64,000 nucleotides of DNA from Paractinoplanes ovalisporus (GTDB lineage: Bacteria; Actinomycetota; Actinomycetes; Mycobacteriales; Micromonosporaceae). A model generated the notes under the pieces. The model searched no databases. It was not told the origin of the DNA and saw nothing but the letters and a program-made list of their open reading frames with translations. The translations under genes were made by a program, and so were the position numbers. Where the stretch lies: contig NZ_JAENHP010000002.1 of NCBI RefSeq assembly GCF_016834655.1, positions 310,001 to 374,000 of the forward strand, given 5' to 3'. Of the stretch, positions 27,614-35,742 are shown one piece after another (position 1 is the first letter of the stretch; every line of letters begins with the position of its first letter).

Positions 27614-29545
27614 ATGAGCATGTCCAGCTGGAGCATGCTGCGCTCGATCCAGAACTCAGACCGGGTGGCCGAACACAGCCTCCGCCGGGGGACGACCCGG
27701 CGGATCCTGCGTTACGCCCGGCCCTACCGCCGGGACATCCTGGTCTTCCTCATCACCGTGGTGATCGCGGCCGGCATCGGCGTCGCGACACCCCTGCTCG
27801 CCGGTCACGTGGTCAACGCCATCACCGGCGGCGGCTCCGACGCGGCCGCCACGATCCTCCGCCTCGCCGTCGCCATCGCCGTGCTGGCCGTGGCCGACGC
27901 GTTCCTCTCCCTCGCCCAGCGGTGGTATTCCGCCCGCATCGGCGAGGGCATCATCCTCGACCTGCGCACCCGGGTCTACGACCACGTGCAGCGCATGCCG
28001 TTGCAGTTCTTCACCCGCACCCAGACCGGCGCGCTCGTGAGCCGGCTCAACAACGACGTGACCGGGGCCCAGCGCGCCTTCACGTCCACGCTCTCGGGCG
28101 TGGTCAGCAACGTCATCCAGCTCGTCCTGACCGCCGCCGTCATGTTCAGCCTGTCCTGGCAGATCACCGCGCTGTCGCTGGTCATGCTGCCGCTGTTCAT
28201 CATCCCGGCCCGCCGCGTGGGCAAACGCCTGGCCGAGATCACGCGCGAGTCCTACAACCTCGACGCCAAGATGAACGCGACGATGACCGAACGGTTCAAC
28301 GTCGCCGGGGCGATGCTGGTCAAACTGTTCGGCCGGCCCGGCTCCGAGGCGTCCCGTTTCGGCGAGCGGGCTTCCCGCGTACGGGACATCGGTGTGCAGC
28401 AGGCGATGTATTCGCGCACCTTCTTCGTGGCGATGCTGCTGGTCGCGTCGCTGGCCCAGGCCCTCACGTACGGGCTGGGCGGCTGGCTCGCGGTCACCGG
28501 CAGCGTCACCGCCGGCACCGTGGTCACGCTGGCGCTGCTGCTCACCCGGCTCTACGGCCCGCTCACCGCGCTCAGCAACGTGCGGGTCGACGTCATGAGC
28601 GCCCTGGTGTCGTTCGACCGCGTCTTCGAGGTGCTCGACCTCGAACCCGGCATCGAGGAGCGGCCCGATGCCGTCACGCTGCCCGCCGGGGCGGGGCGGG
28701 TCGAGTTCCGCGACGTGCACTTCCGCTACCCGAGCGCCGACGAGGTGTCGCTGGCGACGCTGGAAGACGTGGCGACCCTCGACCGTACGGAAAATGCCCC
28801 GGTCCTGCGCGGCGTCGACTTCACCGTCGAACCGGGCCAGATGGTGGCGCTCGTCGGGCCGTCCGGCGCGGGCAAGTCGACGACGTCGATGCTGCTCCCG
28901 AGGATCTACGACGTCACTTCGGGTTCCGTACGCGTCGACGGGGTCGACGTGCGTGACGTGACGCTCGACTCGCTGCGCGACACCATCGGCGTCGTCACGC
29001 AGGACGCGCACCTCTTCCACGAGACCATCGCTGAGAATCTGCGCTACGCCCGTCCCGAGGCGACCGACGACGAGATGTGGGAGGCGCTGCGCGGCGCTCA
29101 GGTGGCCGACCTGGTGTCGGCGCTGCCCGACGGCCTCGAGACGGTCGTGGGCGAGCGGGGCTACCGCTTCTCGGGCGGCGAGAAACAGCGCCTGGCGATC
29201 GCCCGCCTGCTACTGAAACGGCCGTCGATCGTGGTGCTCGACGAGGCCACGGCCCATCTCGACAGCGAGTCCGAGGCCGCGGTGCAGCGTGCCCTGACGG
29301 CGGCTCTGCGCGGGCGCACGGCGCTGGTCATCGCGCACCGCCTCTCCACGGTCCGCGAGGCCGACCAGATCCTGGTGCTCGACCGGGGCCGCATCGTCGA
29401 ACGCGGCCGCCACGACGAGCTGGTGGCGGCCGGCGGTCTCTACGCCGAGCTCTACCGAACCCAGTTCGCCGCGGCGTCGCCGGAGGTCGGCCTCGCCGAC
29501 GAGGTCGAGGTAGTGACGGTGCCCGCCGGTCAGGTGGAGCCTTAG
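27614..29545 (+). CDS. ABC transporter, fused permease and ATPase (exporter)
   Basis: 643-aa half-transporter that works as a dimer. The N-terminal exporter-type membrane domain (about 40-330) has six helices. The ATPase domain (about 355-615) has Walker A GPSGAGKSTT, signature FSGGEKQRLAIARL, Walker B SIVVLDEATAHLD and H-loop VIAHRLSTVREAD. Substrate is unknown; lipid or drug export is typical of the class. GGGAGGTGACGAG precedes ATG 27614. Its stop overlaps the stop of the convergent TIGR03086 gene. Confidence 0.92.
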   Translation: MSMSSWSMLRSIQNSDRVAEHSLRRGTTRRILRYARPYRRDILVFLITVVIAAGIGVATPLLAGHVVNAITGGGSDAAATILRLAVAIAVLAVADAFLSLAQRWYSARIGEGIILDLRTRVYDHVQRMPLQFFTRTQTGALVSRLNNDVTGAQRAFTSTLSGVVSNVIQLVLTAAVMFSLSWQITALSLVMLPLFIIPARRVGKRLAEITRESYNLDAKMNATMTERFNVAGAMLVKLFGRPGSEASRFGERASRVRDIGVQQAMYSRTFFVAMLLVASLAQALTYGLGGWLAVTGSVTAGTVVTLALLLTRLYGPLTALSNVRVDVMSALVSFDRVFEVLDLEPGIEERPDAVTLPAGAGRVEFRDVHFRYPSADEVSLATLEDVATLDRTENAPVLRGVDFTVEPGQMVALVGPSGAGKSTTSMLLPRIYDVTSGSVRVDGVDVRDVTLDSLRDTIGVVTQDAHLFHETIAENLRYARPEATDDEMWEALRGAQVADLVSALPDGLETVVGERGYRFSGGEKQRLAIARLLLKRPSIVVLDEATAHLDSESEAAVQRALTAALRGRTALVIAHRLSTVREADQILVLDRGRIVERGRHDELVAAGGLYAELYRTQFAAASPEVGLADEVEVVTVPAGQVEP

Positions 29546-30096
29546 GCCTGGCGGCCGCTCAGGGCGAGCAGGCGCTCGAAGTCGCCGGCGTCGGCGCGGG
29601 CCTGCACCTCCTCGCCGAAGGCGCCCATCTGGCGGCCGGTCGGGGCCATCTGCTCGACGAAGGGCACCAGCGCCTGCACGGCGCCGGCGTCCGGGCGGTA
29701 GGGCTGCTTGGTCGCGGTCGCCAGGTCCCAGCCGTGCACGGTGAGGTCGGCCAGGGCCAGGTTGCCGATCATGGCCTGGGGCATGCCCATGCCGGGGGAG
29801 ACGCCCTCGAGCGCGGCCGGGTCCGACCAGGCGGCGATCATGCGCTCGGTCTCCTCGGCGAAGCGGTCGCGCCACCCCTCGGTGAGCGAGTCGGGGGTGG
29901 AGCTCATGTCGAGAGGTTCCTTCTTCGCGGCGCCCTGGAAGGCGACCACCACCTGGAAGAGGTGGTTGAGCAGGTCGCGCACCTGATATTCGGTGCACGG
30001 CGTCGCGTCGCCCAGCTGGTCGTCCCGGATGCCCCGCACCACGGCGACCGTGGGCTCAGCCGCCGCCGCCATCAACGTGCTGATCTCGGTAGTCAT
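29542..30096 (-). CDS. TIGR03086-type DinB-fold metal-binding protein
   Basis: 184-aa DinB-like protein of the actinobacterial MDMPI_N/TIGR03086 group. Metal-site histidines are visible in RDLLNHLFQVVVAF and ADLTVHGWDLATAT. The C-terminal part, RADAGDFERLLALSGRQ, is the family signature. ATG 30096 (MTTEISTL) was preferred over upstream in-frame starts. A thiol-dependent enzyme role is likely but the substrate is unknown. Confidence 0.8.
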   Translation of the reverse strand: MTTEISTLMAAAAEPTVAVVRGIRDDQLGDATPCTEYQVRDLLNHLFQVVVAFQGAAKKEPLDMSSTPDSLTEGWRDRFAEETERMIAAWSDPAALEGVSPGMGMPQAMIGNLALADLTVHGWDLATATKQPYRPDAGAVQALVPFVEQMAPTGRQMGAFGEEVQARADAGDFERLLALSGRQA

Positions 30097-30160
30097 GCGC
30101 CCGACCGTAGCGTGCGTTCTCCGTTGCCGGGCGTCGCACGTATGTGTGACCCTTCCGGCG

Positions 30161-30592
30161 ATGAAACACGTGAGCATCCGGTTCACCGGCATGGGCAACG
30201 GGGTCGACCCCCGCCCGTACGTGGAAGCCCTTCCGTCTTTCGCCGACGAGCTGCCGCACGGCGCGCGGGACTTCGCGACCGATCCCGGCCACTACGACTT
30301 TCATGGCAAGAGGTGCGTCAAAGACCTCGAGCTGCGGGAGGTCCGCTTCGACGAGAACGACGTCATCGTGGAGTTCCGGCACAACTGCTTCAAGCACGAG
30401 GAAGACCTGACGATCCGGTACGTGGAGGTCAGCGAGTTCACGGCCGACTTTCCGCGATACGGGGTGATCCTCGACGAGATCCTGCCCGCGCCCGAGGGGT
30501 GCAGCCACGAGATCGTCTGCCTGTCGGGGTCGGTGCGCATCGTCGCCCGCGACCTGGTCGCGACGTGGTCACCGGCCGGCGGCTGCTCGTAA
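30161..30592 (+). CDS. Hypothetical protein (143 aa)
   Basis: I recognise no family. The sequence begins MKHVSIRFTGMGNGVDPRPY and alternates beta strands with acidic loops; KRCVKDLELREVRFDENDV and EFRHNCFKHEEDLTIRY stand out, with four Cys residues in all. No signal peptide or TM helix is seen. It is divergent from the TIGR03086 gene (64 bp) and its 3' end overlaps the convergent glycosylase gene by 24 bp. Coding status rests on its codon pattern and clean start. Confidence 0.6.
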   Translation: MKHVSIRFTGMGNGVDPRPYVEALPSFADELPHGARDFATDPGHYDFHGKRCVKDLELREVRFDENDVIVEFRHNCFKHEEDLTIRYVEVSEFTADFPRYGVILDEILPAPEGCSHEIVCLSGSVRIVARDLVATWSPAGGCS

Positions 30593-31114
30593 CTCGTGGA
30601 ACGCCTCGGCCAGGTCGGCGATCTGGTAGTGCGCGTTCAGGCCGCTCGGGTTGGGCAGCACCCACACCGGCGCGCCGCCGACCTCGTCCGGCTGCGGGCC
30701 GATCGCGGCCCTGGGGCGGGCGAACGCGGCCCGGTAGGCGGTGACGCCGAGAACGGCCAGGTAGCGGGGCTTGAACTCGGCGACCCGGGCGGCCAGGCTC
30801 GCACCGCCCTCGACCAGTTCGGCCGGGGAGAGCTCGTCGGCCCGGGCGGTCGCGCGGGCCACCACGTTGGTGATGCCGAGGCCCGACGAGAGCAGTTCCA
30901 GCTGCTCGGACGGGTGGAGCTGACGCTCGGTGAAACCGGACCGGTGCAGGGCCGGCCAGAACCGGTTGCCCGGCCGGGCGAAGTGGTGGCCGGTCGCGGC
31001 CGAGTACAGGCTCGGGTTGATGCCGGAGAACAACACCCGCAGTCCGGGGCCGATCACGTCGGGGATCGTGCGCCCGGCGGCGGTCTCGAGGTCGGCCCGC
31101 GTCGGTGGCTTCAC
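30569..31114 (-). CDS. mug: Mismatch-specific uracil/thymine DNA glycosylase (Mug/TDG)
   Basis: 181-aa base-excision repair enzyme that removes uracil or thymine mispaired with guanine. The catalytic GINPS motif is at residues 31-35 (LFSGINPSLYSA, Asn33 replacing the Asp of ordinary UDG), and the lesion-recognition loop is PNPSGLNAHY near 150. GTG 31114 overlaps the SDR stop (GTGA), so the two are coupled. Confidence 0.92.
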   Translation of the reverse strand: MKPPTRADLETAAGRTIPDVIGPGLRVLFSGINPSLYSAATGHHFARPGNRFWPALHRSGFTERQLHPSEQLELLSSGLGITNVVARATARADELSPAELVEGGASLAARVAEFKPRYLAVLGVTAYRAAFARPRAAIGPQPDEVGGAPVWVLPNPSGLNAHYQIADLAEAFHELRAAAGR

Positions 31115-31872
31115 AGGGTCCGCAACACGCCGCCGTCGACCGCCACCGTCACGCCCGTGACGTAGCTGGCGGCGGGGGACAGCAGGAAGGCGGCGACCCG
31201 GCCGAACTCGGCGGGCTCGCCCAGCCGGCGCATCGGGATGTTTCCCGCCGCCTCGGACGCGGCCTCGGCGGCGTCGCCCGAAGCCTCGAACAGTTCCCGG
31301 TTGCGGTCGGTGAGGATGCGGCCCGGGAGCAGGCTCACGATGCGGATGCCCCGGGGTGCGTACTGGTCGGCCATGTCCTTCGCGGCCATCGCGAGGCCCG
31401 GGCGCAAACCGTTGGAGAGACCCAGGCCGGGCATCGGGGACTTGACCGTGGTGGAGAGCACCAGGCCGATCGCGCCGCTCTCGGGCAGGGCTTCGGCGAA
31501 GACACGGGCGGCCCGTACGGCACCCAGGAACACCGTCTCGAACGCGGTCCGCCACTGCTCGTCGGTCAGGGACGCGGCCGTGCCCAGCGCCGGCCCGCCG
31601 ACCGAGATCAGCGCACCGTCGAACCGGCCGAACCGTTCCACCGCCGTGTCGATCAGGAGCCGCGGCGCGGTCGGCTCGGCCAGGTCGGCCACCACGCCGG
31701 CCGCGTTCCCGGCACCGCCGAGCCGGTCGACGGCCTGAGCGATCCGCCCCTGGTCGCGCGACGAGATCACCGCCTTGGCGCCGTCGGCGACCAGTGCCTC
31801 GGCCGTGGCGAACCCGAGCCCGCGCGAGGCTCCGGTGAGGACATACACGCGGTCGGCCAGCCCGAGATCCAT
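31111..31872 (-). CDS. SDR-family oxidoreductase with altered active site
   Basis: 253-aa Rossmann-fold protein. The cofactor loop is TGASRGLG (13-20) and VGGP replaces the usual NNAG. Ser140 is in place (GLVLSTTV), but the catalytic Tyr and Lys positions (expected 153 and 157) read Ser and Arg in LSNGLRPGLAM. I recall a subgroup of SDRs with this SN-x-LRPGL pattern, so this is probably a family trait and not decay. Coupled to mug by a 4-nt overlap. Confidence 0.88.
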   Translation of the reverse strand: MDLGLADRVYVLTGASRGLGFATAEALVADGAKAVISSRDQGRIAQAVDRLGGAGNAAGVVADLAEPTAPRLLIDTAVERFGRFDGALISVGGPALGTAASLTDEQWRTAFETVFLGAVRAARVFAEALPESGAIGLVLSTTVKSPMPGLGLSNGLRPGLAMAAKDMADQYAPRGIRIVSLLPGRILTDRNRELFEASGDAAEAASEAAGNIPMRRLGEPAEFGRVAAFLLSPAASYVTGVTVAVDGGVLRTL

Positions 31873-31882
31873 GCCGACGATC

Positions 31883-32647
31883 CTATTTCCCGCGCTCCCA
31901 CCCGTGCAGGGCGGCCGCGGTGGCGGCGTCGGCGGGCAGGAACGACTCGATCGCCAGCTCGGACAGGGTGACGTCGAGCGGGGTGCCCAGCACCGACGTG
32001 ATGCTGAAGAAGGTCAGGTCGTCGAACCGCAGCGGCACGACCAGCCCGTCCGGCCGGAACGTCGCCTCCCGGGTGCCGCCCGGATATCCCGCCAGCTCGG
32101 CCCGCAGTTCCCGCAGCACCGGGTCGGCGGTCGCCGCGGCCTGCTGGTCGAGCCGGTGCAGCACGTGCGCGCGCCACTCGGCCAGATTCCGGATGCGGGG
32201 CGCCATGCCGTCCGGATGCAGCGACAGCCGCAGCACGTTCACCGGCGGTTCGAGCAGCCACGCCGCGCACCCGCCGGTGAACCGCGCGACCGCGTCGTTG
32301 GCATCCACCATCGTCCAGTGCCGATCGATCAGGATCGCCGGGTAGGGCGCATGCCCCGCCAGCACGTCGCGCAACGACGAGAGCACGGTCGCCAGCGGTG
32401 GCCCGTCAAGAGCGGTTTCCCCGTACGCCGGAGCGAAGCCCCCGGCCAGCAGCAACTCGTTGCGTGACCGCAGCGGCACCGCCAGTTCCTCGGCCAGGCG
32501 CAGGATCATGTCGCGCGTCGGCCGCGAACGCCCGGTCTCGAGAAACGACAGGTGCCGCGCCGAGACCCCCGCCCGCACCGACAGTTCCAGCTGACTGAGC
32601 CGCCGCCCGGTCCGCCACTCCCGCAGCAGCTCCCCGACCCCACTCAC
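31883..32647 (-). CDS. XRE-family regulator with MmyB-like ligand domain
   Basis: 254-aa transcription factor. The N-terminal HTH (about 5-62) reads LLREWRTGRRLSQLELSVRA and then ARHLSFLETGRSRPT. The MmyB-like C-terminal domain (about 85-250) has PYPAILIDRHWTMVDAN and the typical VLRLSLHPDGMAPRI. Such proteins usually control one adjacent oxidoreductase-type gene. GTG 32647 follows a G-rich ribosome-binding region. It is divergent from the NTF2-like gene, with 216 bp between. Confidence 0.9.
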   Translation of the reverse strand: MSGVGELLREWRTGRRLSQLELSVRAGVSARHLSFLETGRSRPTRDMILRLAEELAVPLRSRNELLLAGGFAPAYGETALDGPPLATVLSSLRDVLAGHAPYPAILIDRHWTMVDANDAVARFTGGCAAWLLEPPVNVLRLSLHPDGMAPRIRNLAEWRAHVLHRLDQQAAATADPVLRELRAELAGYPGGTREATFRPDGLVVPLRFDDLTFFSITSVLGTPLDVTLSELAIESFLPADAATAAALHGWERGK

Positions 32648-32863
32648 GCCCACACCCCCCACCGTGATCCCGCGCGCCCGATCCGACCGCGCCCGACCCG
32701 CCCGCCGAGCGAACCCGCTGCTCCGCGCCGTCGGCTCGCCGTGCGCCACCGACCCTAAGCCGGGGGCGGGAAGCGCAGCCATTACCTCGCGGGTAATCGA
32801 CGCAGCTACCGCCGCCGGGTGAGGGTTCTTCCCGTCAGACGAGAGCGACGGAAGGACAGAACA

Positions 32864-33226
32864 ATGAGCGACTTCGACGCCGTGGTGGACCGCTACCTGG
32901 CCGTCTGGAACGAGCCCGACGCCGCCGCCCGCCGCGCCGCCATCGACGACGTGTTCGCGGCAGGCATCCGCTACGTCGACCCGTTGGCCGCGGTCGAGGG
33001 GCGGGACGCACTCGACGCGCTGATCGGCGCCGCGCGACAGCAGTTCCCGGGCCTCACCTTCGCCCCCGGCGGCCCGGTCGACGGCCACCACGACCAGGTC
33101 CGTTTCACCTGGACCCTCGGCCCCGCCGGCACCGACCCGCTGGTGGTCGGCTTCGACGTGGCCGAGCTCGACGCCGACGGCCGGATCCGCCAGGTCCTCG
33201 GCTTCATCGACAAAGCCCCCGCCTAG
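32864..33226 (+). CDS. NTF2-like/SnoaL-like protein
   Basis: 120-aa cone-shaped NTF2-fold protein, starting MSDFDAVVDRYLAVWNEPD. The RAAIDDVFAAGIRYVDPLAAVEG and GFDVAELDADGRIRQVLGF segments are typical of SnoaL-like isomerase or hydrolase relatives. GGAAGG stands 8 nt before ATG 32864. It is the likely target of the divergent XRE/MmyB regulator. Confidence 0.85.
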   Translation: MSDFDAVVDRYLAVWNEPDAAARRAAIDDVFAAGIRYVDPLAAVEGRDALDALIGAARQQFPGLTFAPGGPVDGHHDQVRFTWTLGPAGTDPLVVGFDVAELDADGRIRQVLGFIDKAPA

Positions 33227-33330
33227 GACGGCCCGTCCAGGTGATTGGTGGGCTCGTCCAGCAGCAACACATCCGGCTCGTCCAGCAGCGCCGACAACCG
33301 GGCCGAGAACCGAAGGCGCAGCCCGGACGG
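33223..33330 (-). pseudogene. Remnant of an ABC-F ATPase (Walker B region only)
   Basis: The reverse strand reads RFSARLSALLDEPDVLLL, then DEPTNHLDGPS and a stop at 33223-33225. This is the Walker B/D-loop part of an ABC-F ATPase with neither its signature motif nor the rest of the domain. It is about 36 codons long, cut at both ends, and abuts the NTF2-like gene. Confidence 0.75.
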
Positions 33331-33331
33331 T

Positions 33332-33445
33332 TCAGTCCATGACGTGGCCTCCGTTCACGGTGATGCGCTCGCCGTTGATGAAGCGGGCGCCGTCGGAGGC
33401 CAGGAACGACACGACGTCGGCGACCTCGGCCGGGGTCCCCATGCG
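33332..33445 (-). pseudogene. Remnant of an SDR C-terminus
   Basis: The reverse strand reads [18 protein letters not shown], then [19 protein letters not shown] and a stop. This is the last 37 residues of a classical SDR (the [11 protein letters not shown] motif). It starts directly after, and in frame with, the stop codon of the MNIO partner gene, so it may be a recombination scar. Confidence 0.8.
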
Positions 33446-33940
33446 TCAGGGGCGGCGGAGGACCCAGACCCGGCCGGCCAGTTGGAGCGTGGTGGCACCG
33501 GCCGTGGAGTGGAGGGCGGGGGTGCGGCGGGAGCGTGGGGGCTCGGTGCCGTTGTAGTGCCAGGCGGCCTCGCGCTCGGCCAGCTCCACGGCGGCCGCGG
33601 CGGGTAGGGCGTTGCGGGCGGCCAGGGAGCGGGCCATGTCCCAGCCGTCGCGCAGGGAGCCCTGGGTCGGGCGGGTCGCGGCCCAGGTGGCGAACTCGTG
33701 CTTCCAGCGGTCGCCGAACGCCGCGGCGAGCATGGGCCACTGGCGGGCCACCTCGCCGGCCCGTTTGCGCAGCAGGGCGACCCGGGCGGCCTCGAACTTG
33801 AACGGGTCGATGCCCTCGGGCATGGGGCTTCCGGCGGTCAGCGCATCGACCAGGGCCGCCTGCCGAGCGGCCAGGCCCGGCGCAACGGCGGGATCGACCG
33901 GGCCACGGTCAGCCGGGCCCGATTCGGAAGGGGTGGTCAT
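33446..33940 (-). CDS. Partner protein of the MNIO enzyme (unknown, possibly SCO6045-like)
   Basis: 164-aa soluble protein encoded directly after the DUF692 gene, with an ATGA overlap. Visible elements are RQAALVDALTAGSPMPEGID, an Arg-rich helix (FEAARVALLRKRAGEVARQW) and WKHEFATWAATRPTQGSLRDGWD. MNIO enzymes usually need a small partner that recruits the substrate; this gene occupies that place. I think it belongs to the SCO6045-like C-terminal family, from memory and unverified. Confidence 0.7.
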   Translation of the reverse strand: MTTPSESGPADRGPVDPAVAPGLAARQAALVDALTAGSPMPEGIDPFKFEAARVALLRKRAGEVARQWPMLAAAFGDRWKHEFATWAATRPTQGSLRDGWDMARSLAARNALPAAAAVELAEREAAWHYNGTEPPRSRRTPALHSTAGATTLQLAGRVWVLRRP

Positions 33941-34779
33941 GTGACTGCGGGGTAGCCGGAGGCCTTGGCGATCGCGTCCAGTTCGGCGGCCAAGGTGGCG
34001 GCGGGCGGGTAGTCGCCGTCGCGTTCCAGCATCAACGCCGGTGGGCGGTGGCGGTTGCACAGCTCGGTCACCAGGTCGAGCACGGGCTGGGGAACCTCGT
34101 CGGTGTGGGTGTCGTGGTAGAGGCCCTGATGTTCGGCGCCTCCGGCCACGTGGACGTAGGCGACCCGGTCGAGCGGCAGGTTGTCCAGCAGGTCGAGCGG
34201 GTCGGTGCCGCGGTTGCGGGCGTTCGCATAGACGTTGGCGATGTCCAGCAGCAGCAGCGCCCCGGACTTCTCCAGGATCTCGCTGATGAACTGGGCCTCG
34301 GTCAGTTCCTCGTCGGGCCAGTCGAACAGCGCGGCGATCGGCTCCAACGCGATCGGCACCGACAACGACCCCTGCACGCGCCGCACGTTGGCGACCACGG
34401 CGTCAACCGCTTCCCGCGTACGGGGCAGTGGCAGCAGATGCCCGGCTTCGACACCCCCGGCCCGTACGAAGGCGATGTGCTCGCTGACCAACGGGGCGTG
34501 GAGCCGCTCGGCCACGGCCGCGAAATGCTCGACACGATCGGGGTCGACCGGCTCGGCGCCGCCCAGCGAGAGGCGGACGCCGTGCGGGACGACCGTGACA
34601 CCGCGGTCGAGCAGGATCTGGAGCCCGGGCGGCAGCTCGCCGTGCGCGTGCACCGACTCGGCGACCACCTCGGCGAAGCGCAGCCCGGGCAACCCCTCGA
34701 CAAAGCCGCCGATCTCGGGCCGCCACCCGATCCCGACCCCGTACGAGGGAAAGACGGGCGGGGAAAGGCGGTCAGCCAC
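33937..34779 (-). CDS. DUF692 multinuclear non-heme iron oxygenase (MNIO)
   Basis: 280-aa TIM-barrel enzyme of the DUF692/MNIO family, iron-dependent oxygenases that modify cysteine or other residues in peptides (MbnB, TglH, BufB). Likely metal ligands and active-site residues are His66 (VPHGVRL), Glu100/His101 (VSEHIAF), Glu146 (ALEPIAA), Asp179/Asn182 (LLDIANVY), His210 (YVHVAGG), Asp223/His225 (YHDTHTDE) and Glu252 (LMLERDG). GTG 34779 overlaps the stop of the TIGR04222 gene by 8 nt; the stop overlaps the partner ATG. The substrate is inferred to be the Cys tail of the upstream protein. Confidence 0.88.
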   Translation of the reverse strand: MADRLSPPVFPSYGVGIGWRPEIGGFVEGLPGLRFAEVVAESVHAHGELPPGLQILLDRGVTVVPHGVRLSLGGAEPVDPDRVEHFAAVAERLHAPLVSEHIAFVRAGGVEAGHLLPLPRTREAVDAVVANVRRVQGSLSVPIALEPIAALFDWPDEELTEAQFISEILEKSGALLLLDIANVYANARNRGTDPLDLLDNLPLDRVAYVHVAGGAEHQGLYHDTHTDEVPQPVLDLVTELCNRHRPPALMLERDGDYPPAATLAAELDAIAKASGYPAVT

Positions 34780-35674
34780 CGCAACCGCCTCCACCGCCGC
34801 AGCTGCTGCCACCCCCGCAGGACGAGGAACTGCTGCACGAGCTGCTGCTTCCGCCGTCGCTGCCGCCGGAGCTGCCGGTCGCGCCGCCGGTGGCCGCGAT
34901 GCGCTGGACCTCGGCCTCGGCCGCGAACGCCGGGTCCATCGAGTAGAGGGCCGCCCCACCGTAGAGCGCCACGCCCATCGCCGCGCCGGTCGCCCCGTAC
35001 GTGGCGTACGAGGGGCTGTTGCTCGGGGCCAGGTAGTTGTGCTTGTAACGCAGGTCGCGCATCGACTTCATCGCCGAGTCGGTCGCGTAGCGGCGGCTGC
35101 GCAGCAGGGTCAGCGTGAGGACGAAGGCGCCGATCGTCGCGAACACCATGAACAGCACCGGCTTGTTGTTGTCGATGCCGGCCAGGATGCGGGCGATGCC
35201 GACCACCACCAGGGCCAGACCGCCGATCACCCAGAGCCGGGCCTCGCGCATCTGACCGGCGCCGACCGCCAGGCCGTTGCGTTCCAGGTTGTCGCGCAGC
35301 TGCTCGAGGGCCGAGGCGACCCACTGGTCGTTCGGCAGGTCACGGGTGCGCACACCGCGGGCGGCGGCGTTGTAGATCGCACTGTCGAGCGGGGTCACCC
35401 CACCGGGCAGCGGACCGGTCTGGACGAGGGTGCGGCCGGGACCGGTGCCCAGGGCGTTGGCCGCGCGCAGGCCGCCCATCGAGGCGTAGATCGCGAGGCG
35501 GTCACCACCGTTGAGATAGGCGACCTGCTGCGGGCCGAGGTTGTCGACCCGGGCGCCGCGGTCGCCCCGGAACAGCGACCGGCGGTGGAACGCGGCGATG
35601 ATCGCGATCGCCACGCCGGCGGCGATGAACCAGGTGAGAAAGGTCGGGCCGGAGATTCCCCAGGTGTCGTTCAT
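34772..35674 (-). CDS. TIGR04222-type membrane protein with Cys-hexad tail (candidate MNIO substrate)
   Basis: 300-aa membrane protein of the TIGR04222 type. TM1 lies about 13-30; two further helices (LWVIGGLALVVVGIARILAG and PVLFMVFATIGAFVLTL) lie at about 150-190. The C-terminal 35 residues are Gly/Ser only apart from Cys280, Cys286, Cys292 and Cys298, one Cys every sixth residue up to the end. The tail is encoded directly before the MNIO start. A tail of this kind resembles a RiPP core fused to a membrane carrier. ATG 35674 has GGGAGG about 9 nt upstream. Confidence 0.88.
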   Translation of the reverse strand: MNDTWGISGPTFLTWFIAAGVAIAIIAAFHRRSLFRGDRGARVDNLGPQQVAYLNGGDRLAIYASMGGLRAANALGTGPGRTLVQTGPLPGGVTPLDSAIYNAAARGVRTRDLPNDQWVASALEQLRDNLERNGLAVGAGQMREARLWVIGGLALVVVGIARILAGIDNNKPVLFMVFATIGAFVLTLTLLRSRRYATDSAMKSMRDLRYKHNYLAPSNSPSYATYGATGAAMGVALYGGAALYSMDPAFAAEAEVQRIAATGGATGSSGGSDGGSSSSCSSSSSCGGGSSCGGGGGCGG

Positions 35675-35742
35675 CGGGCTGGACCTCCCTGCGCGTATGT
35701 CTTCTGTGAGCCTCATTGTGCAGGCGCGCGCAACGTCCGTGA

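Noticed and set aside
33223..33445. Debris considered as an insertion sequence remnant
   Set aside because: The fragments are ABC-F and SDR pieces; no transposase motif or terminal inverted repeats were found.
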